From NCBI GenBank assembly GCA_001916035.1, contig MNRQ01000029.1:1-11391 (forward strand): a stretch of 11,391 nucleotides of DNA, in the 5' to 3' direction. This document shows positions 5,609 through 11,391 of this stretch, piece by piece (within the stretch, counting starts at the first letter, position 1; every line of letters starts with the position of its first letter). The position numbers and the translations under genes are program-made. The notes under the pieces are model-generated. The model had not been told where the DNA came from. It did no database searches and worked only from the letters and a program-made list of their open reading frames with translations. Source of the stretch: Clostridium sp. 27_14. Lineage in GTDB: Bacteria > Bacillota > Clostridia > TANB77 > CAG-508.

Positions 5609-8218
5609 TTATCGTTTCTTATTAACCAAACATAACTCATTATCTACACAATCAATTGTAACAAGAGAATTAGGCAAAATCTCCTGAGTCAAAATCTTTT
5701 TAGCAATCAAAGTCTCTAATTTTTTCTGAACAAATCTCTTTAAAGGTCTAGCACCATAAATTTCATCATAGCCATTATCAATCAAATAATTTTTAGCAGA
5801 ATCTGTTAATTCTAACCTAATATGTTTATCTTCCAATCTTTTTTCCAAATCTATAATTAATAAATCCAAAATTTTAGAAATCTCTGCTTTTTTCAATGGC
5901 TTATAAAATACTATTTCATCTAAACGGTTCAAAAATTCTGGACGGAAACTCTGTTTTAACAAAGTATTAACTTTATCTTGTGCTTCTTTTGATATTTCTC
6001 CACTATCTTCAATTCCTTCTAATATATATTCTGAACCCAAATTAGAAGTTAAAATTATTATAGTGTTTTTAAAATCAACTGTTCTACCTTGAGAATCTGT
6101 TATACGACCATCATCTAATACTTGTAATAAAATATTAAATACATCTGGATGTGCTTTTTCTATTTCATCAAAAAGTACTACTGAATATGGCTTTCTTCTA
6201 ACAGCTTCTGTTAATTGTCCACCTTCTTCATATCCGACATATCCTGGAGGTGCACCAATTAACCTAGAAACCGAATATTTTTCCATGTATTCTGACATAT
6301 CAATTCTAACAATATTATGCTCATCATCAAATAAACTTTCTGCTAATGCTTTTGCTAGTTCTGTTTTTCCAACTCCTGTTGGACCTAAAAATAGGAATGA
6401 ACCTATTGGTCTACGTGGATCACTTATTCCTGCTCTTGAACGTATAATTGCTTCTGAAACCTTTTCAACAGCTTCATCTTGACCAATTACCCTTTTATGC
6501 AAAATATCACTTAAATGAAGTAACTTTTCTCTCTCTCCTTCCATCAATTTTGCCACAGGAATACCAGTCCATCTTGAAATTATTTTTGTAATTTCATCTT
6601 CTGTTACTTTATTACGTAACAAACTATTTTCAGTATTTTTCTCTTTTTCCGTTTTTTCCTCTTCAATTTCTAATTGTTTCTTCAATTCTGGTAATTTTCC
6701 ATATTTAAGTTCAGCGGCTTTATTTAATTCATAATTTCTTTCAGCTTGTTCTATTTGACTATTTACACTTTCTATTTCTTCTCTTAATTTTTGTACTTTT
6801 CCTATTGACTGTTTTTCATTTTCCCATTTTGCTTTCATAGAATCAAATTTTGTTTTTAATTCTGCCTTCTCTTTTTGAATATCTTGTAATCTTTGTTTTG
6901 ACATTTCATCAGTTTCTTTAGATAATGCTGTTTCTTCTATCTCTAATTGCATTATTTTTCTTGATATTTCATCTAGTTCTGTTGGCATTGATTCCATTTC
7001 TGTTTTAATCATACTACATGCTTCATCTATCAAATCAATAGCCTTGTCTGGTAAAAATCTATCTGAAATATATCTATGTGATAAAGTTGCTGCAGCAATA
7101 AGCGCATTATCTGAAATTTTTACACCATGATACACTTCATATCTTTCTTTTAACCCTCTCAATATTGATATAGTATCTTCTACACTTGGTTCATCAACCA
7201 TAACAGGTTGGAAACGTCTTTCCAATGCCTGATCCTTTTCTATATATTGACGATATTCATTTAAAGTTGTTGCACCTATACAATGTAATTCTCCTCTTGC
7301 TAACATTGGTTTTAATATATTTCCTGCATCCATAGCACCATCAGCTTTTCCAGCTCCAACAATTGTATGAATTTCATCTATAAATAATATTATCTTGCCT
7401 TCACTCTTTTTTACTTCCTGTAAAACTGCCTTTAATCTCTCTTCAAACTCTCCTCTATATTTTGCCCCTGCAACAAGTGATCCCATATCCAAAGAAAATA
7501 TTGTACAATCTTTTAGTCCTTCTGGCACATCACCTCTAACTATTCTAAGAGCTAACCCTTCCGCTATAGCTGTTTTACCAACACCTGGTTCACCTATTAA
7601 GCATGGATTATTTTTAGTTTTTCTTGATAATATTCTTATTACATTTCTTATTTCTGTATCTCTTCCTATAACTGGATCCAATTTTTGCTCTCTTGCCATT
7701 TTTACCAAATCTTGACCATATTTCTTTAAAGCATTATAAGTCTCTTCTGGATTATCTGTTGTAACTCTAGCATTACCTCTAACACTTGATAAAGCTTTTA
7801 AAAACTCATTTTTATTTATACCATAAGTTCTAAATAAATCCTTTATCTGCCCATTTGCATTATCAAATAATGACAACATAATATGTTCTACTGATACATA
7901 TTCATCTTTCATTTTTGTAGCAATTTTTTCCGCATCATTTAAAGTCACATCTACATCTCTTGAAACATATATACTATCATTTGGTCTAGCCCCTCCAGAC
8001 ATTTTTGGCATCATATTAATTTTATTTTTTAATGTTTCTTCAAAGCCATTTGTGATTCCCATCTTTTTTAACAATTCTTTTATCAAACTATCTTCCTGTT
8101 CTAATAAAGAAAGCATTAAGTGTTCTTGCTCTATTTGCGAATTTTGATTTTCTAATGCTATACTTTGTGCATTTTGTATAGCTTCCAATGATTTTTGTGT
8201 AAATTTTTGAATATTCAT
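5609..8218 (-). CDS. clpB: ATP-dependent disaggregase ClpB
   Basis: ClpB is a cytoplasmic hexameric Hsp100 that pulls polypeptides out of aggregates together with DnaK. The 869 residues show the full family layout: a paired-repeat N domain (1-145), first ATPase ring with Walker A GEPGVGKT (209-216), pore loop AKYRG (252-256) and Walker B IILFIDE (276-282), then a coiled-coil middle domain of about 120 residues (roughly 405-525). The second ring has Walker A GPTGVGKT (612-619), pore loop GYVGYEEGG (659-667), Walker B VVLFDE (680-685) and sensor-2 GARPLKR (822-828). The long middle domain and lack of an IGF-type ClpP loop separate it from ClpA/ClpC. ATG 8218 lies eight nt after AAGGAGGT; the upstream in-frame TTG (8224) is only two nt from it. 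A CIRCE-like operator overlaps its promoter. No defect is seen. Confidence 0.97.
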   Translation of the reverse strand: MNIQKFTQKSLEAIQNAQSIALENQNSQIEQEHLMLSLLEQEDSLIKELLKKMGITNGFEETLKNKINMMPKMSGGARPNDSIYVSRDVDVTLNDAEKIATKMKDEYVSVEHIMLSLFDNANGQIKDLFRTYGINKNEFLKALSSVRGNARVTTDNPEETYNALKKYGQDLVKMAREQKLDPVIGRDTEIRNVIRILSRKTKNNPCLIGEPGVGKTAIAEGLALRIVRGDVPEGLKDCTIFSLDMGSLVAGAKYRGEFEERLKAVLQEVKKSEGKIILFIDEIHTIVGAGKADGAMDAGNILKPMLARGELHCIGATTLNEYRQYIEKDQALERRFQPVMVDEPSVEDTISILRGLKERYEVYHGVKISDNALIAAATLSHRYISDRFLPDKAIDLIDEACSMIKTEMESMPTELDEISRKIMQLEIEETALSKETDEMSKQRLQDIQKEKAELKTKFDSMKAKWENEKQSIGKVQKLREEIESVNSQIEQAERNYELNKAAELKYGKLPELKKQLEIEEEKTEKEKNTENSLLRNKVTEDEITKIISRWTGIPVAKLMEGEREKLLHLSDILHKRVIGQDEAVEKVSEAIIRSRAGISDPRRPIGSFLFLGPTGVGKTELAKALAESLFDDEHNIVRIDMSEYMEKYSVSRLIGAPPGYVGYEEGGQLTEAVRRKPYSVVLFDEIEKAHPDVFNILLQVLDDGRITDSQGRTVDFKNTIIILTSNLGSEYILEGIEDSGEISKEAQDKVNTLLKQSFRPEFLNRLDEIVFYKPLKKAEISKILDLLIIDLEKRLEDKHIRLELTDSAKNYLIDNGYDEIYGARPLKRFVQKKLETLIAKKILTQEILPNSLVTIDCVDNELCLVNKKR

Positions 8219-8372
8219 TTTCAACTACCTCCTTTTCTTAAGGCTTCTAACATCCAATTGAAAAGATTTATAATTTTTTCAATTGCATTAAAAGCACAAT
8301 TCTATAAACAGACTGTGCTCTTATCATATATTTAGTTTGCCTTTTTATCTTTTTTATATACTTTTCTCAGTA
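8219..8372 (-). promoter_or_regulatory. clpB: Structured clpB 5' leader
   Basis: From the predicted start near 8373 to the ATG the leader is about 155 nt. It contains two hairpins: AAGAGCACA (8322-8314) with TGTGCTTTT (8298-8290), nine pairs including one wobble and a 15-nt loop; and a perfect 10-bp stem CAATTGAAAA (8285-8276) with TTTTCAATTG (8264-8255), 11-nt loop. The TCTTTTC segment that forms part of the second hairpin could instead pair with GAAAAGG at the start of the AAGGAGGT ribosome site (8234-8227), so two alternative folds are possible. Neither hairpin is followed by a convincing T-run. Confidence 0.4.
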
Positions 8373-8379
8373 CTTTTTT

Positions 8380-8408
8380 ATTATACAACTTTATTTTAGC
8401 ACTGTCAA
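8380..8408 (-). promoter_or_regulatory. clpB: Consensus sigma-A promoter of clpB
   Basis: Read on the minus strand, a perfect -35 TTGACA (8408-8403), a 17-nt spacer and a perfect -10 TATAAT (8385-8380) form an exact consensus promoter. Transcription would begin near 8373. Such a strong promoter fits a gene held down by a repressor under normal conditions, and the -35 lies inside the CIRCE-like element. Confidence 0.85.
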
Positions 8409-8422
8409 TAGTAGACTGCTAA
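8396..8422. promoter_or_regulatory. CIRCE-like HrcA operator
   Basis: The sequence TTAGCACTG, nine bases, then GACTGCTAA matches the CIRCE consensus TTAGCACTC-N9-GAGTGCTAA at 16 of 18 arm positions with exactly the required spacer. The outer TTAGCA / TGCTAA hexamers are perfect; one inner position of each arm differs. It covers the -35 of the clpB promoter, so HrcA bound here would block transcription. This is the known mode of HrcA control of heat-shock genes; that this variant binds HrcA is inferred. No CtsR heptad repeat is seen in the region. Confidence 0.75.
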
Positions 8423-8434
8423 TTTTTAATGAAA

Positions 8435-10909
8435 TTATTCTACACTTTTTAAGCTTTCAATCATATCAATTTTCTTTAAAGCAAAATATGTTACTACACT
8501 TACTATTAATGTAAACAAAATTGTTAAACTAGCAGAATAAACATAAGACCATATACTTATACGAGTATCAAACATTAATATATCTAACTCACAAGTTTTT
8601 AAAATAAACATTTCTAGGAAATATCCTGCAACCAAACCAAGCAATATACCTATTATTGTTAAAATCGTTGTTTCTCTTCCAACATAATCATAAACTTCTT
8701 TATCATAAAATCCTAGAACTTTAATTGTTGCTAATTCTCTTATTCTTTCACTTATATTTACATTTGCCAAATTATATAATACTACAAAAGCAAGTAATCC
8801 TGCCGAAATTATCAAAATCCAAACAACAAATGTCATATTATCCATAACTTCATCAAATATTGACTTAGTTTGAGACATAAAAGTAACTTTAGAAATATTA
8901 GAATTTTCTAGTATCTTTTTACCAAGTTTATTTTCAGATTCTTCTGATTTCTTTACCTCAGATTGTTCTTTTAATAATATTGTATTATATTTAACTTTCT
9001 CTCCAAAAATACTTTCATAATATTCTGGACTAATATACATATAATGCATCAAATAATTTCTTGTTATTCCCTTTACTTCTACCTCTGCTTGTTTATCATT
9101 TGAATTTTTTATTGTTATTTTATCTCCTTGTTTTATATCTAGCAATTTTGCCAATTTCTCTGTAATGACAACACCATTATCACTTAACGAATATTTTTCT
9201 TTTGACACTCTATTCTCTAACACTATATAATCTGAAAGTACATCCGTTTTTTCCGGCACTATAAGCTGAATATCTTGTTTTGTCTCCTTATTTAAAATCT
9301 CCACTGCTTGCATATTGAATGCCATTGCATCTGTCACATCATTATTTTTATCATTTGTCTTTATATTGCAAACTTCATCTATATACTTTTGTATCTCATC
9401 ACTTGTTTGTTCATTTTTTAATGTTATTGACATATCATACAAAAAAACTTCTCCATATTGTGATGGTATCATATTACTTACCGATTCTCTTAAACCAAAA
9501 CCTGCAACCATTAATGCTGTACATCCTAAAATACCTATTATTGTCATAGATACTCTTTTTTTATATCTGAAAACATTTCTTATAGTTACCTTTTGAGTAA
9601 ATTTTAATTTAGACCACAACCATGATATTCTTTCTAATAATACTCGTTTTCCAGCTTTAGGTGATTTTGGTCTCATTAATGATGCTGGTTGTAAGTTTAA
9701 TTCTTTATAGCAAGCTATTATTGTTGCTCCAACAGTGCATATTAAAGCTAAACCTAATCCTGTGATTGCTATTCCTGTATTAAATTCTAAAACCACATCT
9801 TTCATTGAATACATCATAGCATACATATTATATATAATTTCCGGCAATATTCTAAAACCTAGTAACATCCCTATTATTCCACCAATTAATGTAGCTAGGA
9901 CCGCATATAATATATATTTTAAAGCAATTTTTCCTTTTGTATATCCTAATGCTTTTAAAGTTCCTATTTGCACTCTTTGTTCTTCCACCATTCTTGTCAT
10001 TGATGTTAAACTTATTAATGCTGCTATTACAAAAAATACAACTGGAAATACTTTTCCAATATTTGCAATTCTTTCAGAATCCTGTGAATAACTTGCATAT
10101 CCAGTATTTTGATTTCTATCTAACACATACCATTCTGGTTTTACTTTTAGCTTTTCATATTCTGATTCTGTACACTCTTTTGCAATATTTTCTATATCTG
10201 ATTTCACTTTTTTAATCTTATCTTCATACTCATCTGAAAACGTATCTAATTTATCTGCATCTTTTACTCTAACATATATCTCCGTATAAATTTGAGATAT
10301 AATTTCTGACTGTGGTACATAAATATAATAATTTATTTTTCCAGATGCTAATTTTGTAGAGCCTCTTTCTCTTGATATATACAATGGTGAACGTATTGAT
10401 CCTACAATTTTTATTTCTTTATTTTTTAAATTCGGACCTGCTAAAGTATCTTTCGCTTCTAAAATTATTGTATCACCAATCTTTTTATTAGTACTATTTA
10501 AAAAACTTTCCTCAACTACACACTCTTCCTCATTTTTTGGCATCTCGCCTTGTTGCAATTTTACACAATTTATATTATCTGAAAGTGTATGAATTTTTAA
10601 AACAACTTCCTCTTCATCAACCTTTGTTAAAACATCTTTACTATACGTTCCCTCTACAATTTTCACATCCTGTAAATCTTGTATTTCTTTTACGTCATCA
10701 TCTGTCAATCCCTTTGTAGAAATTACTTCTATATCCATCATTTTATTCTCATCAAAATACATATCTGCCGTTTTTTTCATATCTGGGCTCACTGCCCTTA
10801 TTCCTGCAAAAAATCCTACACCTAACAATACTATTAATAATATAGATAAAAATCTTTTTCTAGTATTTATAATTTCTTTAAATGCATCTTTGCGAAGTGC
10901 TTTAACCAT
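8435..10909 (-). CDS. ABC transporter permease, two FtsX domains
   Basis: An 824-residue integral membrane protein of the MacB/FtsX type. Numbering from ATG 10909, a basic N-terminus leads into helix 1 (about 20-40), then a large extracytoplasmic domain (about 41-285). Three helices follow (287-306, 331-354, 380-400), forming the first FtsX unit. Helix 5 (455-475), a second external domain (about 480-690) and helices 6-8 (691-715, 747-767, 789-810) repeat the pattern. Each FtsX unit has the cytoplasmic coupling segment that meets the ATPase: EEQRVQIGTLKALG (309-322) and SERIRELATIKVLG (720-733). Such permeases drive conformational work or export of peptides or lipids rather than import; the substrate cannot be told. 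The in-frame GTG at 10921 overlaps AAGGAG (10926-10921), so the ATG 11 nt after it is chosen. The gene follows its ATPase by 39 nt. Confidence 0.9.
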   Translation of the reverse strand: MVKALRKDAFKEIINTRKRFLSILLIVLLGVGFFAGIRAVSPDMKKTADMYFDENKMMDIEVISTKGLTDDDVKEIQDLQDVKIVEGTYSKDVLTKVDEEEVVLKIHTLSDNINCVKLQQGEMPKNEEECVVEESFLNSTNKKIGDTIILEAKDTLAGPNLKNKEIKIVGSIRSPLYISRERGSTKLASGKINYYIYVPQSEIISQIYTEIYVRVKDADKLDTFSDEYEDKIKKVKSDIENIAKECTESEYEKLKVKPEWYVLDRNQNTGYASYSQDSERIANIGKVFPVVFFVIAALISLTSMTRMVEEQRVQIGTLKALGYTKGKIALKYILYAVLATLIGGIIGMLLGFRILPEIIYNMYAMMYSMKDVVLEFNTGIAITGLGLALICTVGATIIACYKELNLQPASLMRPKSPKAGKRVLLERISWLWSKLKFTQKVTIRNVFRYKKRVSMTIIGILGCTALMVAGFGLRESVSNMIPSQYGEVFLYDMSITLKNEQTSDEIQKYIDEVCNIKTNDKNNDVTDAMAFNMQAVEILNKETKQDIQLIVPEKTDVLSDYIVLENRVSKEKYSLSDNGVVITEKLAKLLDIKQGDKITIKNSNDKQAEVEVKGITRNYLMHYMYISPEYYESIFGEKVKYNTILLKEQSEVKKSEESENKLGKKILENSNISKVTFMSQTKSIFDEVMDNMTFVVWILIISAGLLAFVVLYNLANVNISERIRELATIKVLGFYDKEVYDYVGRETTILTIIGILLGLVAGYFLEMFILKTCELDILMFDTRISIWSYVYSASLTILFTLIVSVVTYFALKKIDMIESLKSVE

Positions 10910-10948
10910 ACTTAATCTCACTCCTTATTTCAAGTTAAAAATTGTTTT

Positions 10949-11391
10949 TTACCATTCTATTTCCGAAATTGGCAATGGTCTGTCATTTAATTTTATATCT
11001 TGTACTTTTCCATTCTTAAAGCTAATTACTTTATCGGCCATAGGTGCCAACGCTGCATTATGAGTTATTATTATTACAGTCATTTTTTCTTTTCTAGCTG
11101 TATCCTGCAATAACTGTAAAATTTGTTTTCCTGTATTATAATCTAAAGCACCTGTTGGTTCATCACATAATAATATTTTAGGATTTTTTGCTATTGCTCT
11201 TGCTATTGCAACCCTTTGCTGTTCTCCACCTGAAAGTTGCGATGGGAAATTTTTCATTCTTTCTTCCAAACCAACTTTTTTTAATATTGTTTTTGGGTCA
11301 AGTGAATCTTTACATATTTGAGTTGCTAATTCAACATTTTCTAAAGTTGTTAAATTTTGAACCAAATTATAAAACTGAAATACAAACCCAA
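10949..11391 (-). CDS. ABC transporter ATP-binding protein (5' partial)
   Basis: The cytoplasmic ATPase partner of the FtsX-type permease downstream, of the LolD/MacB class. The reading frame is open to the window edge, so the N-terminus with Walker A is missing. Visible, in order, are the Q-loop region FVFQFYNLVQN next to the edge, the signature LSGGEQQRVAIARA, Walker B ILLCDEPTGALD with its catalytic Glu, the D-loop, and the H-loop IITHN. The C-terminus is slightly extended past the usual end by a stretch ending PISEIEW. A TTG inside the frame (11365) is not the start because conserved sequence continues upstream of it. The stop is 39 nt before the permease ATG, consistent with one operon. 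Confidence 0.95.
   Translation of the reverse strand, partial: GFVFQFYNLVQNLTTLENVELATQICKDSLDPKTILKKVGLEERMKNFPSQLSGGEQQRVAIARAIAKNPKILLCDEPTGALDYNTGKQILQLLQDTARKEKMTVIIITHNAALAPMADKVISFKNGKVQDIKLNDRPLPISEIEW

Noticed and set aside
9315..10215. Several plus-strand frames of 70-120 codons opposite the permease gene.
   Set aside because: They are antisense shadows of transmembrane and domain coding sequence, overlap one another in different frames and lack ribosome sites.
1..11391. CRISPR arrays, tRNA or rRNA genes, insertion-sequence ends.
   Set aside because: No regularly spaced repeats, cloverleaf-like or rRNA sequence, or transposase gene was seen on either strand.

Overview
The window is very AT-rich DNA with consensus sigma-A-type promoters, strong GGAGG ribosome sites and intrinsic terminators. 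It uses the standard code: TGG encodes Trp, and TAA and TAG are the stops of the intact genes. ClpB has a CIRCE-type operator. Together this points to a low-GC Bacillota (Firmicutes) chromosome, most likely Clostridia or a relative; I cannot name a genus.

Layout, left to right. Positions 1-370 hold no gene, only hairpins, the main one a long imperfect inverted repeat (217-288) with a T-run on both sides. A four-helix membrane protein of unknown function (371-1096, minus) has a textbook promoter and is divergent from asnB (1216-3070, plus). asnB is a full-length glutamine-hydrolysing asparagine synthetase gene broken by one extra base near codon 60. A bidirectional terminator (3074-3105) separates asnB from a convergent minus-strand group: a DUF4143-type AAA ATPase (4161-5348), a 48-codon ATG-less remnant (4030-4176), and a PHP-family phosphoesterase resembling histidinol-phosphatase (3189-4019). 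That group starts at an extended -10 promoter with a 14-bp inverted repeat built around it.

Next comes the disaggregase gene clpB (5609-8218, minus). A long terminator hairpin follows one base after its stop. Its consensus promoter is overlapped by a CIRCE-like operator, and its leader of about 155 nt is structured. At the right edge are a two-FtsX-domain ABC permease (8435-10909) and its ATP-binding subunit (10949-11391, cut by the window edge), in one operon.

How the parts work together: the window is mostly housekeeping and stress functions. ClpB would be induced by protein-damage stress through HrcA. The ABC pair is a membrane export or lipid/peptide-handling module of the MacB/FtsX type. 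The ATPase-remnant-PHP segment looks like accessory DNA, since a self-contained DUF4143 ATPase and a gene fragment lie between housekeeping genes. The points most worth checking are the asnB frameshift, the inverted repeat around the ATPase promoter, the CIRCE variant at clpB with its leader, and the unknown membrane protein. I did not find a clearly new multi-gene system.
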